From assembly GCA_022396035.1 (NCBI GenBank), contig JAIOXO010000013.1, positions 1 through 45,236 on the forward strand: 45,236 bases of DNA, written 5' to 3'. Shown here one piece after another: positions 1 through 8,169 of this stretch. Under the pieces are notes generated by a model. The model did no database searches, was not told the DNA's origin, and was given only the letters and a program-made list of their open reading frames with translations. The stretch's first letter is position 1. The number at the start of each line of letters is the position of its first letter. Source of the DNA: Actinomycetes bacterium. Its GTDB lineage: Bacteria; Actinomycetota; Humimicrobiia; Humimicrobiales; Humimicrobiaceae. The position numbers and the translations under genes were made by a program.

Positions 1-47
1 CCGATAAGACCCAGGCCTATTACGCATATGTTTTTTATATCCTTCAT
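1..47 (-). CDS. tyrA: N-terminal fragment of a Rossmann-fold dehydrogenase, probably prephenate dehydrogenase (TyrA)
   Basis: Only the first 15 codons and two bases are inside the window; the rest lies beyond base 1. The visible peptide is MKDIKNICVIGLGLI followed by a Gly codon start. This is a beta strand running into a GxGxxG NAD(P)-binding loop, the usual opening of prephenate dehydrogenases, which make 4-hydroxyphenylpyruvate for tyrosine synthesis. The ATG is preceded by a modest AAAGG ribosome-binding site and a TATAAT box at 91-96 on the same strand. The assignment is supported by context: tyrA often follows scpA-scpB-rluB, and rluB is the next minus-strand housekeeping gene (ending at 21308). 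Other NAD(P)-dependent dehydrogenases begin in the same way, so the identity is an inference. Confidence 0.5.
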   Translation of the reverse strand, partial: MKDIKNICVIGLGLI

Positions 48-90
48 GATGACCTTTAGTAAATGATTGAATTTCTTTAATAGATTAACC

Positions 91-96
91 ATTATA
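91..96 (-). promoter_or_regulatory. -10 box of a minus-strand promoter for the tyrA-like gene
   Basis: The minus strand reads TATAAT here, a perfect sigma-70 type -10 hexamer, about 44 nt upstream of the ATG at 47. No good -35 lies at 17 bp; TTTATT is present at that distance and TTGTTT at 20 bp. The -10 call is firm by sequence; promoter activity is inferred. Confidence 0.45.
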
Positions 97-138
97 CTTT
101 TTAAGCCAAAAAAAATAAACAACCTGGACAAATTTATA

Positions 139-167
139 TTGACAAAGCATTTTTATTCTGGTAATTT
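139..167 (+). promoter_or_regulatory. Plus-strand promoter candidate for the small RNA
   Basis: A consensus -35 TTGACA at 139-144 is followed after exactly 17 bp by TAATTT at 162-167, a weak -10. The predicted start is near 174. It points to the terminator at 280-343 and diverges from the minus-strand TATAAT at 91-96. Confidence 0.45.
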
Positions 168-173
168 AAAGTT

Positions 174-343
174 ATTCTTAAGGCAGGAGGCAACCTCCGA
201 GAAAAACTTGTTATTTGAACTGAAAAGTAAAAATACAGGTTAAAATTTTGGAGAGTCCCTAAGAAAAGTCTTAAGAGGTACCCCGAGGTGTTTATTAGCC
301 TAAGGCTTCTGGCTAAGGCAAACCATAACTCGGGGTTTTTTTT
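174..343 (+). ncRNA. Candidate structured small RNA of about 170 nt, class unknown
   Basis: This stretch has no credible gene but shows three possible hairpins: GGAGG (186-190) with CCTCC (194-198) around a CAA loop; CTAAGA (259-264) with TCTTAAG (269-275); and the terminator stem at 280-336. CTCCGAG at 195-201 could also pair with CTCGGGG at 329-335, because both it and 280-287 are complementary to the same 3' arm. That would be a mutually exclusive, attenuator-like arrangement. A promoter-like pair sits just upstream. Nothing on the plus strand follows that could be regulated: the next gene, ending at 342, is on the other strand. A free-standing RNA or an orphaned leader both fit. I could not match it to tmRNA, SRP RNA, T-box or a common riboswitch by eye. 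Confidence 0.4.
280..343 (+). terminator. Strong rho-independent terminator
   Basis: ACCCCGAG (280-287) pairs perfectly with CTCGGGGT (329-336) and runs into eight T residues (336-343). Inside the long loop, TTAGCC (295-300) pairs with GGCTAA (311-316). The T tract is on the plus strand only, and on the minus strand the stem is followed by ACCTCTTAAG, so it terminates plus-strand transcription. Confidence 0.75.
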
Positions 344-2417
344 ATTCTTCAGTAACCAGTTCAATCATCTTCTCTATATCGCTGGTTGGAAATTTACAGT
401 TAAAATCAGTGCAGACATAAGCGGTTGGCTTTTGTTCATAGCAAATATAGCTATGGGTAAATCCGGTCAGGTTATCCAGTTCGGTATTATCCTGCTGGCA
501 GGGCTTAAAGATAACATTTACCTGGGGCAGGTATCTCCTATTTAACTGATTAATCATATTCTGGCTGTCATCGGCAAAGCTCTGCCCGCAAACAACAACT
601 TCCCTGGTGCCATAATATAAGAGCAGATAAGCATAGAGCATAAACGGATGATACTGGGGGTTATTTTTTAAACTTTGAGAGAACTCTTTAATGATTTTTA
701 AACCAAACTGTCCCAGTTCTGGTTCACTGGTAAGCTTGGACAATCTGATCATATTTAGAAGAGACACTGAATTTCCCGATGGAAGTGAAGTATCGCTGGC
801 TTCTTTCTGCCTGTATATTAAAGCATCTTCGGTTACCGAAGTATAATAAAATCCACCGTTTTCTTCATCCCAGAACAATTCCAGCGCCTTACTGTTTAAT
901 TGTTTGGCAATTTTTAGGTATCTTAGATTAAATGTGGATTGATAAAGTTCCAGCAGGCCGTTTATAAAATAGGCATAATCATCAATGGTGGATCCGGATG
1001 ATGACAGTCCCTGGTTCCAGCAATGATAAAGTCTGCCTTCTTCAATCATATTCTTGATTATAAAATCTGCTGCCTTTTTGGCGGCTTCTATATATATTGG
1101 CCGGTCCAGTACTCTGCCCCCTATGGCCATAGCTGCTATCATAAGGCCATTCCAATCAGTCAGAATCTTGGGATCAATAAATGGATGCTGCCTTTTATTT
1201 CTGGCTGCCAGCAGCTTCTGTAGACATCCTGAAATCATATCACTTAGCTGCATGGCAGGCAGTTTTAATTTTCGGGAAAGTTTATCCATATCTTCATTTA
1301 TGTAAAGAATGTTTAGATCATTTTCCAGTGAAATGTTTCCCTCCGGCTGGATATTAAATACATTTACCGCCAGTTTGAAATCTTCCGGGTTCAAAGCTTC
1401 CTTTAGTTGCTGATAGGTCCATAAATAATATTTTCCTTCCTCACCCTGGCTGTCTGCATCCACAGAATCATAAAAACCACCTTCGCTACTGTAAAGGTCA
1501 CTCAGCACAAAGGTAAAAATATCTTTTACGGTCTGGCTGTAAAGTTGTTTTTTTGTCACCAGATAACCATCAATATAAGCCCGGGCTAACAGGGCCTGGT
1601 CATATAACATTTTTTCAAAATGAGGTAATTTCCAGCTTCTGTCAGTCGAATACCGGTGAAAACCAAATCCAATATGATCCCATATTCCACCTTTCCTCAT
1701 GTTATCCAGGGTTTGGGTAGCCATATGGATGCCGCTGGAAATTTCATTTTTATGGCTGTATCTTAGCATATAAATTATATTGGCAGCCTGTGGAAATTTA
1801 GGCTGATCACCGAATCCACCATATTCCTGATCATAAAACCTGCCCAGCTGGCTAAATCCCTGCTCAAAGATTGATTCATCCAGTTCGGCCCTGTTCTTGT
1901 ACCGGGAAGCTTTCTGCAGTGATGCGGTAATTTTATCAGATGATTTTAGCACCTCTTCCCTCTTGGTATCCCATATTTCTCTTATCCTGGGCAAAAGTTT
2001 AACCATGCCCACCCGGCCGTAAGCATCATGTTTGGGTATATAGGTAGAAGCAAAGAATGGTTTGCGCTCAGGAGTCATAACAATAGTAAGGGGCCATCCT
2101 GAAGTATTAGCCAGTATCTGGGCTGTGGCCATATAGGTTTTGTCTATATCCGGTCTCTCTTCCCGGTCTACCTTTATGCAAATAAAATTATTATTAAGTA
2201 AATCTGCCACCTGCTTGTCTTCAAAACTATCTTTTTCCATCACGTGGCACCAATGGCAGGCAGAGTAACCAATAGACAAAAAAATTGGTTTATCCTCTCT
2301 TTTTGCAGTCTCAAAAGCCTCCTGGCTCCAGGGATACCAGTCCACCGGATTGGTAGCATGTTGCTGCAGATAGGGGCTTTTTTCGTTTATTAATCTATTG
2401 TATTTTCTTTCATTCAT
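342..2417 (-). CDS. DUF255 thioredoxin-fold protein (YyaL / spermatogenesis-associated protein 20 family)
   Basis: This 691-residue protein has the full family layout. An N-terminal thioredoxin-like domain contains SACHWCHVM, with a CxxC pair at Cys54 and Cys57. A long alpha/alpha-toroid region resembling N-acylglucosamine 2-epimerases and glycosidases follows (motifs [19 protein letters not shown] and [10 protein letters not shown]). The opening, [20 protein letters not shown], is the family hallmark. The biochemical role is not established; a redox or carbohydrate-linked function is usually suggested. The ATG has an AGGG site just upstream. The gene starts 14 nt after the restored stop of the P-ATPase remnant, so the two were probably co-transcribed. 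Length is normal and no lesion is visible. Confidence 0.9.
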   Translation of the reverse strand: MNERKYNRLINEKSPYLQQHATNPVDWYPWSQEAFETAKREDKPIFLSIGYSACHWCHVMEKDSFEDKQVADLLNNNFICIKVDREERPDIDKTYMATAQILANTSGWPLTIVMTPERKPFFASTYIPKHDAYGRVGMVKLLPRIREIWDTKREEVLKSSDKITASLQKASRYKNRAELDESIFEQGFSQLGRFYDQEYGGFGDQPKFPQAANIIYMLRYSHKNEISSGIHMATQTLDNMRKGGIWDHIGFGFHRYSTDRSWKLPHFEKMLYDQALLARAYIDGYLVTKKQLYSQTVKDIFTFVLSDLYSSEGGFYDSVDADSQGEEGKYYLWTYQQLKEALNPEDFKLAVNVFNIQPEGNISLENDLNILYINEDMDKLSRKLKLPAMQLSDMISGCLQKLLAARNKRQHPFIDPKILTDWNGLMIAAMAIGGRVLDRPIYIEAAKKAADFIIKNMIEEGRLYHCWNQGLSSSGSTIDDYAYFINGLLELYQSTFNLRYLKIAKQLNSKALELFWDEENGGFYYTSVTEDALIYRQKEASDTSLPSGNSVSLLNMIRLSKLTSEPELGQFGLKIIKEFSQSLKNNPQYHPFMLYAYLLLYYGTREVVVCGQSFADDSQNMINQLNRRYLPQVNVIFKPCQQDNTELDNLTGFTHSYICYEQKPTAYVCTDFNCKFPTSDIEKMIELVTEE

Positions 2418-2431
2418 AACCCTGTTCGCCT

Positions 2432-3329
2432 CTAATTTTTATATTTTAACAATCTAGCATTAAAAGCAACTATTACTGTACTTATGGACATAAGCACAGC
2501 CCCAACTGCCGGGCTTAAAAGTATGCCTACCGGATACAGGACCCCCTGCGGCCAGGTTCTGGGTTTTGGATTTGCTTTGCTGGGCCTGCCTTACCCTTTT
2601 GACAATCTGTGAAAGAAATGACTCTTCCCCGGTGTTTAAAATTTTAACCTTTACCGAGTCTTCTCCGTTTATCGATCCCCCTATAACCTGGTCTCCACCA
2701 CTTTTTTCTACCGGCATTGATTCGCCGGTCAGCATAGCCTCATTCACCGAGGTCTGGCCTTCAATAATTTCTCCATCAGCCGGAATCTTTTCCCCAGGTT
2801 TTATTAACACCAAATCCTCTTTTTTAAGTTCTTTTATATCTACATCTTCTACCTGGCCCTTACTGTCAATGCGATGGGTCTGGGAAGGCATAAGCCGGGC
2901 CAGCTCTTCCAATGCGCTTGAAGCCCCCATCACCGATTTCATTTCAATCCAATGGCCCAGAAGCATTATATCTACCAGAGTAGCCAGCTCCCAGAAGAAT
3001 ACCTTGCCTTCTACCCCCAATACCACTGCACTGCTATAGGCATAGGCCACTATAATAGCCAGGGCTATTAAAGTCATCATGCCTGGTTGTTTTGCTTTTA
3101 ATTCCTTATACAGGCCTTTTAGGAAAGGCCAGCCTCCATAGAAGAATATAAAGCTGCTTAATGCCAGCAGCAGATACATGTCCCCGGTAAAAGAAAGGTA
3201 TCCCTCAATATTTAAAAACTGCTGAATAAGCGGAGATAACAGCAATACCGGTACCGTAACTATAACCGATACTATAAATCTTATCCTGAAATCCCTTACC
3301 ATGTGATGATGATTCTGCTTGTCTTTCAT
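2432..3329 (-). pseudogene. Internally deleted and frameshifted copper-type P1B ATPase (CopB-like)
   Basis: The first 256 or so residues are a normal heavy-metal ATPase start: a His-rich tip (NHHHMVRDF), transmembrane helices, and an actuator domain with TGES at 201-204. The sequence then jumps from QQSKSKTQ directly to a typical P-ATPase tail ([32 protein letters not shown]). The metal-binding CPx helix, the DKTGT phosphorylation site and the nucleotide-binding domain, about 350 residues, are absent. The tail is also out of frame: the run of five C at 2542-2546 (G on the coding strand) must be four to restore it, giving a stop at 2432. Without that correction the reading frame ends at 2460. 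It cannot be a working pump. Its ATG at 3329 faces the divergent photolyase gene. Confidence 0.88.
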
Positions 3330-3384
3330 AGGCTTTTTTAAAACTATAATATTAAGTATTATAATATCTGATTATATTAATTTT

Positions 3385-4761
3385 GTGGAGGGTCCAGATA
3401 TTAACTATCCACGACACAGAGAACTGAAAAAAGGCAAAACAGGATGTGGTGCGGTTGCCTTCTGGATGAGCAGAGACCAGAGGTCAGATGACAACTGGGC
3501 CTTGCTTTTTGCACAGGGCAGGGCAAAAGAATTAAACCGGCCCCTGATAACCTTCTTTTATTTATCAGACCAGTTTCTGAATGCGGATAAAAGCCATTTC
3601 TGGTTTATGCTGGAAGGCTTAAAGATGGTTGAAAAAAACTTAAACAGAAAAAATATACCTTTCTATCTGGTACAGGGCAAACTTGAAGATATTGCAGCCT
3701 TTTTAAACCAGAAAAATACAGCCGAACTGGTTACCGACTTTGATCCTTTAAATATAAAAAGAAAATGGAAAAAACAAATTTTAACCCGGATAAATATCCC
3801 TGTTTACGAAGTAGACACCCATAACATCGTGCCCTGCTGGATAGTTTCCGATAAGCAGGAATATGCAGCCTATACCATAAGACCAAAAATTAACCGCTTA
3901 AAAAGTAAATACCTGACTGGATTTATAAAATTGACCAGACAACAATCAATGCCCGATTCCAGCTACAGGCCTCCAAACTGGGATGATATTTATAGAAAAC
4001 TGCAGATTGGCAATATCAAACCCGCTTTTAAGGCAAAACCGGGTGAAGAGGCTGCATTCAAGACCCTGGAAATTTTTCTGGAAAGCAAGTTGAACCATTA
4101 CGGGCAAAAAAGAAATAATCCTAATCTGGATGCCACCTCCGGTCTCTCCCCTTATCTGCACTGGGGACAGATATCCGCCCAGAGAATTGTGCTGGAAGCA
4201 TTAAAGTTTAAGCCTGACTCCAATCTAGAATCCTTTCTGGAAGAATTAATAATCAGGCGTGAACTTTCTGATAACTTCTGCTACTACAACCAGAATTATG
4301 ATAAATTTGAAGGCTTTTCTTCCTGGGCAAAAAAAACATTGCTCCAGCACTGCAAAGATAAAAGGCCCTATACCTATAATCTGGAACAGCTGGAAGGTGC
4401 GCAAACCCACGACATGGTGTGGAATGCCGCCCAGAAACAAATGTTAATAACTGGAAGCATGCACGGGTACCTAAGGATGTACTGGGCCAAAAAGATACTG
4501 GAGTGGACTCCCGGTCCTCGGCAAGCTCTGGAATATGCCCTGTACCTGAATAACCGCTATCAGCTGGACGGCCGGGACCCCAATGGCTATACAGGAATTG
4601 CCTGGAGCATTGGCGGTGTACACGACCGGGCCTGGAACCAGAGAGATGTATTTGGTAAAATCAGGTATATGTCACTGGCAGGATTAAAAAGAAAATTTGA
4701 TACATCGGCCTATATATCAAAAATAAAAAAAATTGAACAAAATATTTACCAGGATTCTTAA
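3385..4761 (+). CDS. phr: Class II deoxyribodipyrimidine photolyase
   Basis: This enzyme repairs UV-made cyclobutane pyrimidine dimers using FADH- and light. The N-terminal Rossmann-like part carries AFWMSRDQR and the class II motif WIVSDKQEYAAYTIRPKIN. The C-terminal FAD-binding helical domain carries SGLSPYLHWGQIS, ELIIRRELSDNFCYY, MHGYLRMYWAKKI, NNRYQLDGRDPNGYTGIAW and GGVHDRAWNQR. Length is about 458 residues, normal for the class. The start is uncertain. A TTG at 3319 would overlap the divergent ATPase and has no ribosome-binding site. GTG at 3385 is used here. The only good Shine-Dalgarno, GGAGGG at 3387-3392, is placed for an in-frame ATT at 3400. TATAAT at 3345-3350 could serve as a -10. 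Confidence 0.9.
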   Translation: MEGPDINYPRHRELKKGKTGCGAVAFWMSRDQRSDDNWALLFAQGRAKELNRPLITFFYLSDQFLNADKSHFWFMLEGLKMVEKNLNRKNIPFYLVQGKLEDIAAFLNQKNTAELVTDFDPLNIKRKWKKQILTRINIPVYEVDTHNIVPCWIVSDKQEYAAYTIRPKINRLKSKYLTGFIKLTRQQSMPDSSYRPPNWDDIYRKLQIGNIKPAFKAKPGEEAAFKTLEIFLESKLNHYGQKRNNPNLDATSGLSPYLHWGQISAQRIVLEALKFKPDSNLESFLEELIIRRELSDNFCYYNQNYDKFEGFSSWAKKTLLQHCKDKRPYTYNLEQLEGAQTHDMVWNAAQKQMLITGSMHGYLRMYWAKKILEWTPGPRQALEYALYLNNRYQLDGRDPNGYTGIAWSIGGVHDRAWNQRDVFGKIRYMSLAGLKRKFDTSAYISKIKKIEQNIYQDS

Positions 4762-4837
4762 ATCACACCGGATTATTGATAATATTATTGAAACAGGATT
4801 ATAATTATAACTATAAATAATTTATTCCACAGGGAAC

Positions 4838-5653
4838 ATGAGAAAAGCTTATTCTAGAAACTTAATTAAATTAAGCAAGCTGATATCTCTACAAGGGAAA
4901 AAGACCCTTATAACCGGGGCAGGTTCCGGCATCGGAAGGGCTATAGCCAAAAGATTTGCAGAGGCAGGATCAGACCTATTGCTGCTGGATATAGATAAAC
5001 AAAGCCTGGATAAGACCCAGGAACTGCTAAGCCATTTTGCCTGCATAAAACATAGCTATGCTATAGATCTTACCAGCAAAAAGGATATAGATGATTATTG
5101 GGAAAGCCTGGGTTCCGATCTTCCCCATATACTTGTAAATAACGCCGGAATATACCCATTTAAGGATTTCCTTGAACTGGACTCTGATTATCTTAAAAAT
5201 ATTATAGATATAAACCTTAACTCAGTAGTCTGGATGTGCCAGAAATTTATCCGTAATAGAATTAATACCGGGGGCATTATAATAAATATATCCTCCATAG
5301 AAGCAATTCTCCCCTTTAAGGAAAATATGACCCATTACAGCATAACCAAATCTGGAATAATAGCCCTAACCAGATCGCTGGCCAGAGACTATGGCAAGAA
5401 TGGTATTAGGGCTAATGTAATACTTCCGGGAGCCATAAAAACTCCGGGTACTGATAATCTGGTTAAATTTGCCTTGAGGCGGTTTAAGTTTAAATTGATT
5501 AAAACAGGATATGATTTTCAGTCCAGACTAGCTCTGGGGCGATGGGGATACCCCGATGAAGTGGCAAAAGCATCGCTATTTTTAGCCAGCGATATGGCCA
5601 GCTACATCCAGGGAGCAATGCTGCCGGTAGACGGGGGTTTCCTCTCTTCTTAA
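4838..5653 (+). CDS. Short-chain dehydrogenase/reductase (SDR) family oxidoreductase
   Basis: This is a classical 271-residue SDR. The dinucleotide loop TGAGSGIG is at 26-33, Asp51 ends the second beta strand (suggesting NAD(H) preference), NNAG is at 101-104, and the catalytic residues are Ser153, Tyr167 and Lys171 in YSITK. The end, QGAMLPVDGGF, is also typical. The substrate cannot be read from the sequence; FabG-like keto-reduction or sugar and alcohol oxidation are possible. The first 18 residues are a basic extension before the fold. An AGGGA site lies just before the ATG. It follows the photolyase by 76 nt on the same strand and ends 2 nt from the convergent GGDEF gene, leaving no room for a terminator hairpin between them. 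Confidence 0.9.
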   Translation: MRKAYSRNLIKLSKLISLQGKKTLITGAGSGIGRAIAKRFAEAGSDLLLLDIDKQSLDKTQELLSHFACIKHSYAIDLTSKKDIDDYWESLGSDLPHILVNNAGIYPFKDFLELDSDYLKNIIDINLNSVVWMCQKFIRNRINTGGIIINISSIEAILPFKENMTHYSITKSGIIALTRSLARDYGKNGIRANVILPGAIKTPGTDNLVKFALRRFKFKLIKTGYDFQSRLALGRWGYPDEVAKASLFLASDMASYIQGAMLPVDGGFLSS

Positions 5654-5655
5654 AA

Positions 5656-8040
5656 TCAGGTCACAATATTGTTCTTTTCAAAAATAGCAACAAATTCGGC
5701 CGCTACCTCCGGATCAAACTGGGTACCTGCACATTTCTTTATTTCGTATAATGCTTCCTTGGGGGTTAGCGCCTTCCGGTAAGGACGGTCATTGGTCATG
5801 GCATCATAGGCATCTACTACCGCAATAATTCTGGCAAGTATGGGTATCTGATCTCCTTTTAAGCCCCGGGGGTAACCGCTGCCGTCCCAGTTTTCATGGT
5901 GGCTGAGTATGGCCTCTGCTATTAAGGTTAGCTCTGGACTCTGGCTGGCTATCCTGTACCCTATCTCTGGATGTTTTTTTATTATATCCCACTCGCCAAC
6001 CGATAATTTATCCGGTTTAAATATAATATTATCAGCTATGGCAATCTTGCCAATATCGTGAAGGGTAGCCAGCAAGTTGAGTTCATCCAGGTCGGATTCA
6101 GGAAGGCCTAAACGCTTGCCCATAACTCGGGATAATTTTTTCATCCTCTGCATATGTTCTTCAGTCTCAAAATCCTTCTCTTCCAGAGCTTTACCCAGGG
6201 AAGAAATCATCTGGCTGCGGGCACTTTTTGTCTCTATCAGCTTGTGTCTGTACATTTTATCTTCAGCTTCTTTTATAAGCAAACCTATGTTGCAGTCCGG
6301 GGTTTGTTTGCAGGCACACCCTAAAGATATGCTTAATGTGAGCTGTTTTTTGCTTTCATTACGGCACCTGACTTTTATTCTTTCTATTATTTTTAAAGCA
6401 TCTTTTTTAATGGTATGAGGAAGTATGGCTATAAATTCATCCCCGCCCCACCGGGCCAATATATCTTCTTTTCTAAAACCATCCTTTAATATTTGTGCAA
6501 TTTTGCGCAGCAGCTTATCTCCCTGATTATGTCCAAAGGTATCATTAATGAGCTTCAGCCCATTAACATCACCAATTATTATGCTAATGGGATACATCCT
6601 TTCAGTATCCAGCCTTTTTAGCTCCTCTTCAAAAAAGTAACGGTTATATAATCCGGTAAGGCTGTCATGAAAACTTAAATACTTTATTTTCTGTTCAGTC
6701 TTTTTCCGGCTGCTTATATCTCTTACTATTCCCTCATAATAGGTTTTACTGTTTTTATCCATAACAGACCATATGCTGGCTTCCACCCAGATCTTCTCTC
6801 CACCTTTTTTGGCCAGCCTGCACTCAACTGTTTTTTTGAAAGGCTGTAAAGACTTTTTCATTTCCTGGGCAATATCTATTAGCGGCAGTTCCTGCTTGCG
6901 GCTGCAGTTAAAAATTTTCAGCATGGACCCGTTCACTTCTATATAGTTGCCATCCATGTCTAAACGAAAAATTCCATCCAGAGAATTCTTAAAAATAGAC
7001 CTGTACCTCTCTTCAGCCAGGCGTTGTTCTGTAACATCATTAAATATAAGTATCTTTCCTATTATTTTCTTATTCATATCCATAAAAGGGTTTATGGTCA
7101 GGCTAAAGATATTGGGAAGACCACTCAGGGTAAGGTTGTCTATTATTTCAAAGCCGCTGGAAAGCTTGCTTTTTATACCGTTCCAACTGGGCCATATATT
7201 ATCCAGTTCTTCGCCTATCAGATTGTTTTTATCGAAATATCTTAAAACTGGCTGATTGGCATATACAACCCTGTCATTCTTATCCACTGCCAGTACCATA
7301 TCCTGGTTATTTTCAATTTCCGGTTCCACGCTAATAGGAATAAAATCACCTATTTTTAACCTCATAAACCCATACAGCAAGGCTGAACTACCCAGAGTTA
7401 GTCCCATAGGGGCAAGCTTTAGCTTAAACAGAAAATCAAAAGCAAAAACATCTAAAACAGTAAACAGGATAGGTATAGAAATAGTAATTATAAGCACAAT
7501 GGCATGACTTCTAAACACTTTTTGTCTGCTGGCAAGAAGCCTTGCCAGCATTATTAAGGCAGTAATGGTTAAACTATAACAATAGGTAATCCATAACCAG
7601 AACCAGGGTCCATAACTTTCATTTATATAAGAAAGTATTCCGCTGGTTTCAAAAGTTATACTTTCCCAGATCAGCCCGTGATACTGATTGGTAAACACCA
7701 GGGCCATAGTGGCTGCTGGGATGAGGCTAAACAATGCTATCTTTTTCAGGTTAACCCATTTGGAATAACCGGTATAATAAAGTACCAGAAAAAAAAGAGC
7801 AACAGGAATAGAAGTTACCCCCAGGTATTTTATTTTACTCCAAAAAAGCTTGGTGCCCTCTGCCAGACTGAGAAGTTCAAAATAATAACTGAGCACCCAT
7901 ATAAAACTGCCCCCAAAAAGGGCTATTCCAAATTTATAACCATAAATGTTCCTAAACCTCCCCAGAAAGAAAATCCCTGTAAGAGGAATTATCAATCCCA
8001 GCACCAGAGCAGATATATAGGGTATAACTTCTAAGTCCAT
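5656..8040 (-). CDS. Membrane sensor with PAS, GGDEF and HD-GYP domains (cyclic-di-GMP turnover)
   Basis: This 794-residue protein begins with about seven membrane helices (residues 1-230), resembling the 7TM region found on histidine kinases. Two PAS-like domains follow (about 240-340 and 345-455). The GGDEF domain has an intact active site, RWGGDEF, near 532-536, with an RKED inhibitory site (RxxD) five residues before it. The C-terminal HD-GYP phosphodiesterase has HDIGK near 661, HHENWDGSGYPRG near 715-725 and NDRPYRKAL. Both synthesis and breakdown of cyclic-di-GMP are therefore plausible. No ribosome-binding site is visible before the ATG; the 100 bp upstream are almost pure A+T and end at an IS element inserted 102 bp from the start. 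It may influence the type IV pili encoded elsewhere in the window, but that is inference. Confidence 0.92.
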   Translation of the reverse strand: MDLEVIPYISALVLGLIIPLTGIFFLGRFRNIYGYKFGIALFGGSFIWVLSYYFELLSLAEGTKLFWSKIKYLGVTSIPVALFFLVLYYTGYSKWVNLKKIALFSLIPAATMALVFTNQYHGLIWESITFETSGILSYINESYGPWFWLWITYCYSLTITALIMLARLLASRQKVFRSHAIVLIITISIPILFTVLDVFAFDFLFKLKLAPMGLTLGSSALLYGFMRLKIGDFIPISVEPEIENNQDMVLAVDKNDRVVYANQPVLRYFDKNNLIGEELDNIWPSWNGIKSKLSSGFEIIDNLTLSGLPNIFSLTINPFMDMNKKIIGKILIFNDVTEQRLAEERYRSIFKNSLDGIFRLDMDGNYIEVNGSMLKIFNCSRKQELPLIDIAQEMKKSLQPFKKTVECRLAKKGGEKIWVEASIWSVMDKNSKTYYEGIVRDISSRKKTEQKIKYLSFHDSLTGLYNRYFFEEELKRLDTERMYPISIIIGDVNGLKLINDTFGHNQGDKLLRKIAQILKDGFRKEDILARWGGDEFIAILPHTIKKDALKIIERIKVRCRNESKKQLTLSISLGCACKQTPDCNIGLLIKEAEDKMYRHKLIETKSARSQMISSLGKALEEKDFETEEHMQRMKKLSRVMGKRLGLPESDLDELNLLATLHDIGKIAIADNIIFKPDKLSVGEWDIIKKHPEIGYRIASQSPELTLIAEAILSHHENWDGSGYPRGLKGDQIPILARIIAVVDAYDAMTNDRPYRKALTPKEALYEIKKCAGTQFDPEVAAEFVAIFEKNNIVT

Positions 8041-8142
8041 TTACTATAATTATAAATATATTAATTTATATTATAATTATAATTAAATATATAAATAATT
8101 CAATAATATATTTTATAAATTTATGAATATATAAAATAATAT
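8041..8142. other. Almost pure A+T leader upstream of the GGDEF gene
   Basis: The stretch is nearly all A and T, with many overlapping TATAAT-like words on both strands, so no single promoter can be picked. It is the original upstream region of the GGDEF gene, now cut off from the sequence beyond 9243 by the IS element. It contains the left copy of the target duplication (8135-8142). Confidence 0.6.
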
Positions 8143-8167
8143 GGCTCTTTTTAAAAATATTGTTGAT
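8143..8167. repeat. Left terminal inverted repeat of the IS1595 element
   Basis: A 25-bp terminal repeat starting GGCTCTTTTT and ending TTGTTGAT. It pairs with 9218-9242 with two mismatches, at repeat positions 10 and 13. Confidence 0.92.
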
Positions 8168-8169
8168 TT

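Noticed and set aside
174-343. The small RNA as 6S RNA, T-box, SRP RNA or tmRNA
   Set aside because: No long closing stem with bubble, no T-box consensus, no SRP tetraloop motif and no CCA/tRNA-like end could be found by eye.
288-545. Plus-strand ORF of 85 codons
   Set aside because: It overlaps the RNA terminator and the end of the DUF255 gene on the other strand and resembles nothing known.
5654-5655. Shared terminator between the SDR and GGDEF genes
   Set aside because: The converging stop codons are 2 nt apart and no stem-loop with T tract spans them.
7678-8034. Plus-strand ORF of 118 codons
   Set aside because: It is antisense to the membrane region of the GGDEF protein; composition is that of a shadow frame.
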